44,562 bases of DNA from an uncultured Alcaligenaceae bacterium (lineage in GTDB: Bacteria > Pseudomonadota > Gammaproteobacteria > Burkholderiales > Burkholderiaceae_B): assembly GCA_937952975.1 (NCBI GenBank), contig CALFXX010000060.1, forward strand, positions 1-44,562, read 5' to 3'. Position 1 is the first letter of the stretch. Every line of letters begins with the position of its first letter. Both the position numbers and the translations under genes were made by a program. Shown here piece after piece: positions 17,654 to 26,485 of the stretch. Under the pieces are notes generated by a model that made no database searches, had not been told where the DNA came from, and saw nothing but the letters and a program-made list of their open reading frames with translations.

Positions 17654-18493
17654 ATGATTAAGATTGACGCTCAGGTGCACGCGTACGAACACAACCATCC
17701 AGGTCGTCCGTGGGCGGCCAAACTACACGGGCCCGACGCCGTCACAGGCGATGACATGGTTGCCGCAATGGACGCAGTCGGTGTAGATGCCGCTATTTTG
17801 GTGTCTGTTTTCACGATGTACCAATTCGATCCTAGCTATGCCTTAGAAGTCTATGCTAAGTACCCAAAGCGCTTTCGCGTGATCAAACCGGTTGACCCAT
17901 CCGACCCAGCAGTTGTCGATACGATCGACGCTTGGGCGGCTACCGAAGGCACTGTTGCCATCCGAATCATGCTGAATCGAGGAGTCTCGGAGGATGCGGC
18001 CGATCCTGGCATTACGCGCGTCCTCACCGCTGCGGCTCGTCACTCGTTGCCTGTGAATCTTCTTTGCTGGGGACGTCTGGAACAAGCCAAGGCGCTCGCG
18101 GCCCGTAACCCGAATACACGCTTAGTGATTGATCACCTAGGATTGCAACAACCGTTTGAACCTCCTGTTCCAACAAATCCGTTCGGCGAACTTCCAACGG
18201 TATTAGCGTTGGCGCAACATGAGAATGTTGTGATCAAAATTAGTGGTGCCTGTACGCTTTCACATCAAAAATTTCCATATAACGACATTTGGGATCCTCT
18301 TGCCCGTATCTTTGATGCCTATGGCTTTGAGCGTTGCATGTGGGGCACAGACTGGACCCGTGCGGTCGAATTGTTGACCTATCAGCAAGGGGTAGACTCC
18401 TTCACCCTCACAAATCGCCTCACCGATGCTGAGCGCACTCAACTCATGGGTGGCTCGTTACAAAAAATATATAACTGGAATTTTAGCGCTTAG
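17654..18493 (+). CDS. Amidohydrolase family 2 (LigI-like) hydrolase
   Basis: A 279-residue TIM-barrel hydrolase of the group that includes 2-pyrone-4,6-dicarboxylate lactonase and related lactonases or decarboxylases. Strand 1 reads IDAQVHAYEH: the first His of the usual HxH metal site is Gln, leaving one His. Later elements are IDHLG (strand 6) and MWGTDW with the catalytic Asp (strand 8). LigI itself works without a divalent metal, so loss of a ligand here is compatible with activity. ATG 17654 follows GGAGA. Downstream of a flavin monooxygenase it could open a lactone product, which is inference. Confidence 0.87.
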   Translation: MIKIDAQVHAYEHNHPGRPWAAKLHGPDAVTGDDMVAAMDAVGVDAAILVSVFTMYQFDPSYALEVYAKYPKRFRVIKPVDPSDPAVVDTIDAWAATEGTVAIRIMLNRGVSEDAADPGITRVLTAAARHSLPVNLLCWGRLEQAKALAARNPNTRLVIDHLGLQQPFEPPVPTNPFGELPTVLALAQHENVVIKISGACTLSHQKFPYNDIWDPLARIFDAYGFERCMWGTDWTRAVELLTYQQGVDSFTLTNRLTDAERTQLMGGSLQKIYNWNFSA

Positions 18494-18566
18494 CCATGGT
18501 ACGACTTGAGCAGTGATCACACGCGATTCGATTTGAGTACGTTCACGCCCGATCAATGCTGACAGA

Positions 18567-18590
18567 CAGCGAGGCTTAGATGCCTCGCTG
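18567..18590. terminator. Hairpin between convergent genes
   Basis: CAGCGAGGC (18567-18575), 6-base loop TTAGAT, GCCTCGCTG (18582-18590): a perfect 9-base stem between the convergent amidohydrolase and Bug genes. No T-run follows on either strand, so a terminator role in both directions is likely but unproven. Confidence 0.55.
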
Positions 18591-18609
18591 CTTAGTCTCT
18601 GTTGGCCAA

Positions 18610-19581
18610 TTATTCAGCCTGTATACCCTGTTGCTTGATCAGTGCTGACCAACGCGTGATTTCAGAATCGAGCAGTTGGGCAGCCTGAGCAGGCGTATTA
18701 GCCACGGGCACGAAAGCCATCTCTTTTAAACGCTTGAGTGACTCGGGGGTGAGCAAACCGGCGTTAATCTCGTGGTTTAGTTTATTCACCACGTCTTGAG
18801 GCGTTCCCTTAGGCGCTGCAAAGCCGACCCAATAGTTCATCTCAAGACCAGGAAAGCCCTCTTCAGCTGCCGTGGGTACGTCAGGAAGCACCTCTGAACG
18901 TTTATCCGACATCATCATCAAAGCGCGCAATTTACCCCCCTGCACCAACGGCAAAGCCGTTGAAACGGCACTCACCAGCACCTGTACTTGACCGGCCATC
19001 AAATCCGCAAGCACAGCACCAGCGCCACGGTACGGAACATGCGTCATTGAAATTCCGAGCTTGGCCTTCAGCAATTCACTGCCTAAATGCGTGTTGGTGC
19101 CTGTGCCACCTGAGCCAAAATTCAATTTGCCTGGCTCAGCTTTGGCGAGCGCGATCAACTCTTTAATATTTTTTGCAGGCACGGCAGGATTAACAACCAG
19201 CACGTGCCCAACAGAGACCGCCGTATTGATCGGCACAAAAGCCGTTTTAGGGTCATAGGGTAAGTTGGGGGTCAGGCCTGCCGAGATGGAATACGACATT
19301 TCCATCGCCAGCATGGTGTTGCCATCAGGATTCGCACGCGCAGCAGAGTTCCAGCCCACAACGCCACCGCCGCCTTGGCGATTTTCAACAATCACTGGCA
19401 CACCCAGACGCCCGCCCAACTGCTGAGCCACCATCCGCGCAACGATGTCGGTCGCGCCACCGGTGGCGTAGGGCACGATAATCGTTATCGACTTGGTGCT
19501 CTGGGCGCTCACTGACGAGTTCAGCGCGAGAAGTGTCAAGCAAAAAACAAGCAAATTTCTCAATTGCTGACGCAGGTTCAT
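18610..19581 (-). CDS. Bug-family periplasmic binding protein
   Basis: 323 residues from ATG 19581. The start was chosen because GGGAAGAG lies about seven bases upstream and MNLRQQLRNLLVFCLTLLAL is a signal peptide cleaved near SVSAQ; the frame continues upstream for 24 codons without signal-like content. Ligand loop: IVPYATGGATDIVAR. An extra glycine run (RQGGGGVVG) is present, and NPDGNTML has Asn where relatives have Tyr. The second lobe has HVPYRGAGAVLADLMAG. It is alone in its transcript, convergent with the amidohydrolase and divergent from the RND operon. Confidence 0.92.
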   Translation of the reverse strand: MNLRQQLRNLLVFCLTLLALNSSVSAQSTKSITIIVPYATGGATDIVARMVAQQLGGRLGVPVIVENRQGGGGVVGWNSAARANPDGNTMLAMEMSYSISAGLTPNLPYDPKTAFVPINTAVSVGHVLVVNPAVPAKNIKELIALAKAEPGKLNFGSGGTGTNTHLGSELLKAKLGISMTHVPYRGAGAVLADLMAGQVQVLVSAVSTALPLVQGGKLRALMMMSDKRSEVLPDVPTAAEEGFPGLEMNYWVGFAAPKGTPQDVVNKLNHEINAGLLTPESLKRLKEMAFVPVANTPAQAAQLLDSEITRWSALIKQQGIQAE

Positions 19582-19818
19582 AGAGTCTCTTCCCTCAGGT
19601 TTTATTGTTGATGGCTGCGCACCGATTATCGTTGCATTTGAGCCCTTCGACAAACCCTTTGACGGTCAGCGATCGTACGCAGTCACCCCAGCAAATCGAC
19701 CTCCAAGATGATTCGGGTTTACCCTTAAAAACAAAACATTACATAACCGTAATCTTCAAGCGGTGCGTTTGTCACCCCGACTCTGTAGAATTCGCGCAAA
19801 TGACAGGGAGTAACTGGT

Positions 19819-21012
19819 TTGATCAATGCAATGACTACCAAGAAAAAGAAACCGCTCGTATACGGCTTAGTCGCGATCGTTGCGGTTGTAGTTGGTGCTT
19901 GGCTTTTTTTCAAACCAAGCAAAATCAGCCAGCACACCCCTCTCGCGGATACCGCAGCACAAGCGCATGCCGAGCTCTCCGGAAAAATACGTTTTGTCCC
20001 AGGCGCTGCGCAGTTAGCAATGCTCCAAACACAAACGATCCCGCTTTCACCAGTCCCTATCTCTGACCAACTAAGCGCCAGAATTGCCTATGACGATGAT
20101 GTCACCGCGCGAATCAGTGTGAGCTTTTCGGGCCGCATTATTGAACTCAAGGCGGCGCCAGGCGATGCGGTCAAAGCTGGTCAGGTACTGGCCGTCATCG
20201 ATTCGCCCGACTTTGGTGCAGCCTTTGCCGATCTAAACAAAGCGCGTTCTGACGAGAAACGCAAGCAACTTGCTGTCAAGCGAGCCAAAGATTTAGTACC
20301 AGGAGAGGCGATTTCAACCAGAGACTGGGAAGTCGTCCAAGCAGAATATGCTCAGGCCCAAGCAGAAACGGCCCGAGCAGAACAACGAATCAAAAATCTT
20401 AATCCTTACGGATTAAAGATTAATGGACAGCAAGTCTTGTTAGCCAGCCCAATGGATGGCGTCGTGACAGAGCGTACCGCGACCCCCGCCCTTGAGGTGA
20501 GCCCATCGTTGAACGCGCCACTTTTTGTCGTCACAAACCCAAAGCGACTTTGGCTAAATGTTGATTTACCTGAAAGCCTGTTGAGCAAAGTGAAACTCGG
20601 TGGCGAAGTTGCGATTCAAAGCGACGCCTACCCCGATCAAAGTTTCATGAGCAAGATTATTCAACTCGGGCAAACGATCAATCCAAACACCCGTCGCGCA
20701 ACAATTTTGGCGCGCGTTGATAATCCTGACGGCAAATTATTACCAGAAATGTTTGTGAGAGCGTCAGTGTTGCAAGCAAATGGTCAAGGCGTGCGGGTAC
20801 CGAATCAAGCCCTCATCATACGCGGGCTCTACACCTACGTTTTCATAGAGACAGAGCCCGGCGAATTCACCTTGCGTCAAGTGAAGCCTATCACTCGAGG
20901 AGTCGATTTTAGCTACGTAGGTGAAGGTCTAACTGGCAGCGAACGCATCGTGACGAAAGGTGCCTTAATGTTAGAGGCCGAATTTCTAGCTAGCCTTGGC
21001 GATAAACAATGA
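19819..21012 (+). CDS. RND efflux periplasmic adaptor (CzcB/CusB-type)
   Basis: A 397-residue membrane-fusion protein. After a cytoplasmic KKKK stretch, one transmembrane helix (about 14-31) anchors it. Then come the barrel-sandwich half GRIIELKAAPGDAVKAGQ, a coiled-coil hairpin (about 138-193, Lys/Glu/Ala rich), the second half LLASPMDGVV and the beta-barrel domains. It bridges the inner-membrane pump and outer-membrane channel. No His-rich metal tail is present. TTG 19819 is preferred since GGGAG lies 8 bases before it; ATG 19831 is the alternative. The stop overlaps the pump start by ATGA. No regulator gene is adjacent. Confidence 0.9.
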   Translation: MINAMTTKKKKPLVYGLVAIVAVVVGAWLFFKPSKISQHTPLADTAAQAHAELSGKIRFVPGAAQLAMLQTQTIPLSPVPISDQLSARIAYDDDVTARISVSFSGRIIELKAAPGDAVKAGQVLAVIDSPDFGAAFADLNKARSDEKRKQLAVKRAKDLVPGEAISTRDWEVVQAEYAQAQAETARAEQRIKNLNPYGLKINGQQVLLASPMDGVVTERTATPALEVSPSLNAPLFVVTNPKRLWLNVDLPESLLSKVKLGGEVAIQSDAYPDQSFMSKIIQLGQTINPNTRRATILARVDNPDGKLLPEMFVRASVLQANGQGVRVPNQALIIRGLYTYVFIETEPGEFTLRQVKPITRGVDFSYVGEGLTGSERIVTKGALMLEAEFLASLGDKQ

Positions 21013-24000
21013 TCGATAGACTGATTGTTTTTGCACTCACACAACGCATGTTTGTGTTGATGTTAGTGGGCGTGCTAATTGGCTTTGGCGCTTACTCAAT
21101 CTCGAACTTGCCCATTGAGGCCTTTCCTGACGTTCAAGATATTCAAGTCCGGATCATTTCGCAACTACCCGGGCAAGCGCCTGAGGATATGGAGCGCACG
21201 GTCTCGCTTCCGATCGAACGTGAAATGGCGGGCGTGCCAAACTTAGTCAATGTCAGGTCGGTCACGATGACGGGCTTATCGATTGTGACACTGACCTTTA
21301 ATGAGGGAACTGATAACTATTTTGCAAGGCAACAAGTCACAGAAAAGCTCTCGACAGTCAGCCTGCCAGCAGGCGTTCAACCTCAGCTAGCGCCGCTCTC
21401 GACCGCAGTCGGTGAAGTGTATCGTTACACCATTGAGGCGCCGGGCCTAACCGACACAGAAATTCGTACGCTACAAGACTGGACTATTCGGCCAGTCTTG
21501 CGTATGACGCCAGGGGTTGCAGATGTTGTGAGTTTTGGTGGTGCGATCAAAGAATTTCATATCGAAATTGATCCGATTATGCTGCGTAAATACCAAATTA
21601 CGCTCAATCAACTCAGCCAAGCCGTCAACAATGGCAACGGCAGCGCCGGGGGCGGTTTGATCAAACACGGTGATGCATCCTTTGTTGTACGTTCAGCTGG
21701 GCTTTTTGCGACACTCGATGACATCCGCAAAGTCGTCATCGTAGCCCGACAGGGTCAATCGATTACCGTGGGCGATGTGGCTACGGTCAAAGAATCTGAA
21801 AGACCACGCTTTGGTATCGTTGGTTTTGACCAAAAGGACAGCATTATCGAAGGCATCGTGTCGATGCTCAAGGGCGGTAATCCTTCAAAAATTAACGCGG
21901 TTCTTAAGCAACGTATCGCAGAACTTCAGCCCAAGCTTCCAGCGGGCGTGAAAATTATTCCAATTTATGACCGTACAGAACTTGTCACACTGACCGTCAA
22001 TACAGTCATTCACAACTTGATCGTTGGTGCGTTACTCGTATTTGCAGTACTGGTTATATTTCTTTCAAGCTGGCTGGCAGCCTTTGTCGTAGCGACTGTG
22101 ATCCCCTTGTCGCTTTTGTTTGCCTTCATTTTGATGAACTCATTGGGCGTATCGGCCAATTTGATTTCCCTGGGCGCTGTCGACTTCGGCATCATTATTG
22201 ACAGTGCGGTTGTGATCGTCGAGGCGCTGATGGTGCGGTTAGCACTTAATCACTCTACCGACACCACTTCAAAAATGGCGATCTCGACCCGCATGCATGC
22301 CGTACACAGAACGCTATCAGACATGTCGCGCCCTGTATTGTTTTCAAAAGCCATTATTATTCTGGCGTTTGTTCCGATTTTTACCTTTCAGCGCGTCGAA
22401 GGAAAAATCTTTACCCCAGTCGCGCTCACGTTGACATTCGCCCTGATCGGCGCGATTCTTCTGACCTTTATTCTGCTACCGACACTTCTTGCCTTTGTTG
22501 TGCGTAGTCGCCCTTTAGTTGAAAAACACAAACCCTGGCTTGATAGTCTGCAAGACCGTTACCGCGCGCTTGTGGTGTTGGTGATGAAACATGCCTACAA
22601 GGCGCTGCTGATCTCTGCAGTCCCGGTCGTCATTGCTTTCGCGCTATCAACTCGTATGGGCAGCGAATTCATGCCCAAACTTGACGAGGGCAACATTTGG
22701 CTAAGCATCACTCTACCGACGTCTTCTTCCTTAGAAAATACAAAAGAAATCGAGCGAATAGTTCGAGCTAAATTACTCGCCTACCCAGAAGTCTCGAAGT
22801 TAATTTCACACGTAGGCCGTCCAGATGATGGCTCTGACCCCAAAGGTCCTAACAACCTTGAAAGCTTGGTCGATCTCAAACCCCATGACCAATGGCGTTT
22901 TGCCAACAAAGAAGCGCTTGTGGCGAGCATGTCCGAAAGCCTCTCTGCAATTCCTGGAATTTCGACCAATTTTTCTCAAGTGATTCAGGATAATGTCGAA
23001 GAATCCTTATCGGGATTTCGCGGTGAAATCGTCGCCAAGATTAGTGGCGCAAAGCTCGATATTCTTGAAGAAAAGGCTCAAGAAGTTGTTGCCATCGTCG
23101 AAAAAATTCGAGGCGCAACAGACGTCGAAGCGACCAAAATTAGCGGACAATCTGAGGTTGTTGTTGTACCCGATCGTGTCAAACTAGCTCGCTATGGCAT
23201 CACGATTAGTGACGTTAATGCACTCGTTACGCAAGCCATGTCGGGCTCCGCTGTCACCAGCTTCTATGACGGAGACAAACGCTTTGACGTCGTCGTAAAA
23301 ATTGACTCTGTACATCGCAATAGTATTGACGCGATCGCTGGACTACAGCTAGAAATCCCTGGAACCCAAGTTGGCAACGGCTCAGGCACCGTATCCCTCG
23401 GCGAGGTGGCTACCGTTGAAGTGCGAGAGGGCGCGTCACGAATTTTGCGCGAGTCGGGTTCACGCATTGTGATTGTCAAAATGAACCTTCGCGGTCGCGA
23501 TCAAGGCACCTTTGTCGCTGAGGCTCAGCGCTCTGTGCGCGAGCATGTCAAACTTCCACCGGGATACGAACTCACCTGGGGTGGTCAGTTCGAGAACTCA
23601 CAGCGCGCAACCAAGCGTTTAACCGTCATCATCCCTCTCACCTTACTCTTAATCTTCTCTTTGCTCTTTTGGGCATTTCGATCGATGAGAATGGCGGGCT
23701 TAGTCATCGGAATGCTACCCTTTACGCTAATCGGCGGGCTTGCTGCGCTGAGCTTCGCGGGCCTCAATCTTTCGGTTTCTGCAGCAGTAGGTTTTATCGC
23801 GGTAGCTGGAATCTCGGTACAAAACAGCGTCATCATGGCAGAAGAGGTCATCATGCGTATTCGCGATGGCCAATCTACGACCGAGGCCATTATCGAAGGT
23901 GCTGTTTCGCGACTGCGGCCAATCTTGATGACTGCCCTCATGGCTGGATTAGGTCTTTTACCCGCGGCGCTTTCGCAAGATATCGGTAGCGAAACTAATC

Positions 24001-24167
24001 GCCCTTTTGCCTGCGTCATTGTGGGTGGCATCACCACCGGCACAATCTTTATGCTGTTAATTCTTCCGGTCGCGCTTAAGCTATTTGGACAGTTTTCAAC
24101 TTCGAAGGCTGACGACCAAGCCGATGAGATGTTGGATGATGAAAAGAGCGTCACGCCCCATGGATAA
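21009..24167 (+). CDS. Heavy-metal-type RND efflux pump (CzcA/CusA family)
   Basis: A 1052-residue, 12-helix proton-driven inner-membrane pump, full length. The opening ALTQRMFVLMLVGVLIGFG is split by family-normal residues, and NLPIEAFPDV is the standard post-helix-1 motif. Helix 4 holds the HME signature Asp392, Asp398 and Glu405 (DFGIIIDSAVVIVE), with Ser where CzcA has Gly. In the porter domain DPKGPNN stands where many relatives have DPMGPN, so a methionine is missing. Divalent cation export is expected for the family, but organic substrates cannot be excluded. The three genes are translationally coupled. Confidence 0.93.
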   Translation: MIDRLIVFALTQRMFVLMLVGVLIGFGAYSISNLPIEAFPDVQDIQVRIISQLPGQAPEDMERTVSLPIEREMAGVPNLVNVRSVTMTGLSIVTLTFNEGTDNYFARQQVTEKLSTVSLPAGVQPQLAPLSTAVGEVYRYTIEAPGLTDTEIRTLQDWTIRPVLRMTPGVADVVSFGGAIKEFHIEIDPIMLRKYQITLNQLSQAVNNGNGSAGGGLIKHGDASFVVRSAGLFATLDDIRKVVIVARQGQSITVGDVATVKESERPRFGIVGFDQKDSIIEGIVSMLKGGNPSKINAVLKQRIAELQPKLPAGVKIIPIYDRTELVTLTVNTVIHNLIVGALLVFAVLVIFLSSWLAAFVVATVIPLSLLFAFILMNSLGVSANLISLGAVDFGIIIDSAVVIVEALMVRLALNHSTDTTSKMAISTRMHAVHRTLSDMSRPVLFSKAIIILAFVPIFTFQRVEGKIFTPVALTLTFALIGAILLTFILLPTLLAFVVRSRPLVEKHKPWLDSLQDRYRALVVLVMKHAYKALLISAVPVVIAFALSTRMGSEFMPKLDEGNIWLSITLPTSSSLENTKEIERIVRAKLLAYPEVSKLISHVGRPDDGSDPKGPNNLESLVDLKPHDQWRFANKEALVASMSESLSAIPGISTNFSQVIQDNVEESLSGFRGEIVAKISGAKLDILEEKAQEVVAIVEKIRGATDVEATKISGQSEVVVVPDRVKLARYGITISDVNALVTQAMSGSAVTSFYDGDKRFDVVVKIDSVHRNSIDAIAGLQLEIPGTQVGNGSGTVSLGEVATVEVREGASRILRESGSRIVIVKMNLRGRDQGTFVAEAQRSVREHVKLPPGYELTWGGQFENSQRATKRLTVIIPLTLLLIFSLLFWAFRSMRMAGLVIGMLPFTLIGGLAALSFAGLNLSVSAAVGFIAVAGISVQNSVIMAEEVIMRIRDGQSTTEAIIEGAVSRLRPILMTALMAGLGLLPAALSQDIGSETNRPFACVIVGGITTGTIFMLLILPVALKLFGQFSTSKADDQADEMLDDEKSVTPHG

Positions 24168-25707
24168 GCTCACGTTTAGTCAACGGATTTTCGTCGCTGC
24201 CGCCTGCACGCTGCTAGCCAGCTGCGCAGTCGGCCCCGACTACGAGCGCCCTACTCTGCCTGTCTCGAGCGGGTATGGGATTACGCCTCAGGCCAATGCG
24301 ACGAACGCAAAGGCGATTGAGAATGGTGAAGAGCAACGCCTGGCGATTGGCAAAGATATCAGCCATAACTGGTGGACACTGTTTCAATCGCCCTCCCTCA
24401 ACTCTTTGATCGAACAAGCGTTTGCAGCAAGCCCGACCATCGAGATCGCCCAAAGAGCACTAAAAGTTGCGCAAGAAAATGTCTACGCACAACAAGGATA
24501 TTTTTTCCCGACCGTGCAAGCCAATTACATGCCCACTCGTACAAAATTGCCGGGCAACATGGGCGGAAACTCACCTGGCGTTCAAGGTGACGGCACCTAT
24601 ATCGGGGCGTATCAAGGAACCCCAGCCAATCAGGGTGGTACCGCCCCCTACAACGGCTCTACGGTCTTTAATTTTCACACTGCGCAATTAACGGTCGGTT
24701 TTACACCCGACATCTTCGGCTTAAACCGACGTGCTGTTGAATCTTTGCAAGCACAAACTGATGGTCAAAAGCTTCAATTACAAGCAGCCTACATCACGTT
24801 GGCCTCTAACGTGGTTGCAGCAGCCGTTCAAGACGGGATGCTCAGAAAGCAAATAGACATTACAAAAGAGATGATCGCAGCCAATGAAACTGCTGTGGCA
24901 CTCGTAAGGCGGCAACAAAAATCAGGCTACGCCTCTGAACTTGATCTTTCAATGCAAGAGAGCGCCTTAGGACAAGTCAAGCAGCTTCTACCCCCGCTAC
25001 AAAAACAATTTGAACAAAATCGCGATTTATTAAGAGTTTTAGTCGGCCGTACGCAAGATCAAGACGTGCCAGCTTTTGAGCTGGCGTCTTTCAAACTACC
25101 CGATGAGCTGCCTCTGACCTTACCTTCGCAGTTAGTCGAACAAAGGCCAGATATTCAAGCAGCTGAGCAAATGCTTCGTGCTGCCAATGCCCAGATCGGC
25201 GTTGCTCGTGCGGCAAGATTCCCACAGTTATCGCTCAGTGGAACATTAGGTGGCACGGCAAGCAACTTTAATCAGATGTTTTGGGCTGGCAGCGGTGGGT
25301 TTTTTGAGTTGGCGCTTAACCTGGCACAACCAATCTTTGACGGCGGCACTCTGATGCACCGCGAATACGCAGCGACCGAGGCACAAAAGCAAGCAGCCGC
25401 GCAGTACCGCCTAACTGTCATCACGGCTTTTCAAAACGTGGCGGACACCTTACACGCGATTAAGGCGGATGCCGAAGCAATGAAAATCGTCAACAACTTG
25501 ACCGCAGCGGCTAAAAAGACCTATGAACTGAGCGGCCGCCAGCACGCGAGTGGTTATCTTGATCGGCTCGCCCTGATCAACGCACAACAAACGTACCGAC
25601 AAGCTCTGTTGAATACCGCGCAGACCCAAGCAAGCCGTCTAGGGAATACAGCGGCTCTCTTCCAAGCCCTTGGTGGCGGTTGGTGGAATAAGCCAGCAGA
25701 ACAGTGA
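24160..25707 (+). CDS. Outer-membrane efflux lipoprotein (TolC/OprM-like, NodT family)
   Basis: 515 residues from ATG 24160, which overlaps the pump stop by eight bases (ATGGATAA). This start yields a lipoprotein signal with lipobox LLASC and the mature start CAVGPDYERP, the standard NodT-family beginning; an open stretch back to 24085 would bury it. Two long coiled-coil/OEP repeats follow, with RPDIQAAEQML and ARAARFPQLSLSGT marking the second repeat. It supplies the outer-membrane channel of the efflux complex. A Gly/Pro/Asn-rich insertion (about 135-170) lies in the first beta-strand region. Confidence 0.92.
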   Translation: MDKLTFSQRIFVAAACTLLASCAVGPDYERPTLPVSSGYGITPQANATNAKAIENGEEQRLAIGKDISHNWWTLFQSPSLNSLIEQAFAASPTIEIAQRALKVAQENVYAQQGYFFPTVQANYMPTRTKLPGNMGGNSPGVQGDGTYIGAYQGTPANQGGTAPYNGSTVFNFHTAQLTVGFTPDIFGLNRRAVESLQAQTDGQKLQLQAAYITLASNVVAAAVQDGMLRKQIDITKEMIAANETAVALVRRQQKSGYASELDLSMQESALGQVKQLLPPLQKQFEQNRDLLRVLVGRTQDQDVPAFELASFKLPDELPLTLPSQLVEQRPDIQAAEQMLRAANAQIGVARAARFPQLSLSGTLGGTASNFNQMFWAGSGGFFELALNLAQPIFDGGTLMHREYAATEAQKQAAAQYRLTVITAFQNVADTLHAIKADAEAMKIVNNLTAAAKKTYELSGRQHASGYLDRLALINAQQTYRQALLNTAQTQASRLGNTAALFQALGGGWWNKPAEQ

Positions 25708-25751
25708 CAACTGGGTAACTGACTTGAGCGTCTTAGCCTTAAGATTTCAGC

Positions 25752-25785
25752 AAGCGCTTAGATTAAAGCGCTTTGACTTTTTAAG
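25752..25785 (+). terminator. Probable terminator after the RND operon
   Basis: Two copies of AAGCGCTT (25752-25759 and about 25766-25773) pair across a short loop and are followed by TGACTTTTT. The stem is 8 bases and the T-run is offset by three bases, so it is of moderate strength for the rightward operon. Confidence 0.5.
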
Positions 25786-25793
25786 CATTTGCT

Positions 25794-25822
25794 GTCTTAA
25801 GCGGTTGGCGTCTTAAGCGGTT
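25794..25822. repeat. 13-base direct repeat with 16-base period across a stop codon
   Basis: GTCTTAAGCGGTT occurs at 25794-25806 and again at 25810-25822, separated by GGC. The left copy contains the stop codon of the leftward carboxymuconolactone decarboxylase-family gene. Because the period is not a multiple of three, the two copies are read in different frames. Confidence 0.85.
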
Positions 25823-26291
25823 TAGTTGCTTTGGCCACTTTCGTCGGCTTCGCGGCTTTTGTTTTTTTGCGAACTGGCTGTGCCAAAGCTTTTGGAGCTC
25901 GACCAATTTTTGCGAGTGTGGCCGACGCTTCTTTAAAAGCATGGTTACCAGCAGGCACACCACAGTAGGCGGCTGCGTGCAAAATAGCTTCTTTAATGTC
26001 ATCTTGCGTCAAGCCGTTGTTAAAAGCAGCCTCAACGTGCAGATTGAACTCATCCCATTGTCCGAGCGAAATCATCAGTACCAAGGTCATAAATGACCGC
26101 GTACGGGGATCGATTCCGGGCCGAGTCCAGACATCACACCACACCGAACGCGTAATTTGTGCCTGCCATTCTTGGGTAAACGTTGTACTTGAATCGGTCG
26201 CCTTTTTCACCCACGCCTCGCCTAAGACTCGGCGCCTGACTTTCATACCTGCTGCGTAACGCTGTTGCTCGGATTTATTCGTAGCTTTCAT
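25797..26291 (-). CDS. Carboxymuconolactone decarboxylase-family protein with Lys/Ala-rich tail
   Basis: 164 residues from ATG 26291, chosen for GGAG six bases upstream. The core (about 1-128) is a PcaC-like alpha-helical CMD domain: RRRVLGEAWV at the start, RTRSFMTLVLMISLGQWDE in the middle, then EAILHAAAYCGVPAGNHAF. PcaC decarboxylates 4-carboxymuconolactone in protocatechuate breakdown, but no other pca genes are here. The last 35 residues are an unusual Lys/Ala/Thr/Pro tail resembling histone H1-like sequence, ending in a frame shifted by a 16-base tandem duplication. It is a single leftward gene between the efflux operon and queE. Confidence 0.85.
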   Translation of the reverse strand: MKATNKSEQQRYAAGMKVRRRVLGEAWVKKATDSSTTFTQEWQAQITRSVWCDVWTRPGIDPRTRSFMTLVLMISLGQWDEFNLHVEAAFNNGLTQDDIKEAILHAAAYCGVPAGNHAFKEASATLAKIGRAPKALAQPVRKKTKAAKPTKVAKATKPLKTPTA

Positions 26292-26485
26292 GGAGGACTC
26301 CAACTCTGTGACTGACCAATCAAAGGCTCGGCATTTTTCAACACACCAATCGCACCGAGCGGCAGCGGCAATCTTACTGCATTGGACGATGCCCCAAACC
26401 TAAATTGCCCTTATTGATCGTTCACACTAAAATGGCGTTGTGACTCGATTCAAATAAGTCATGAGCCTTATGACAGCAGCCCATC

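Noticed and set aside
23585..24154. 189-codon open frame on the minus strand inside the RND pump gene
   Set aside because: It lies wholly antisense to strongly conserved pump sequence, has no recognisable domain and no ribosome-binding site.
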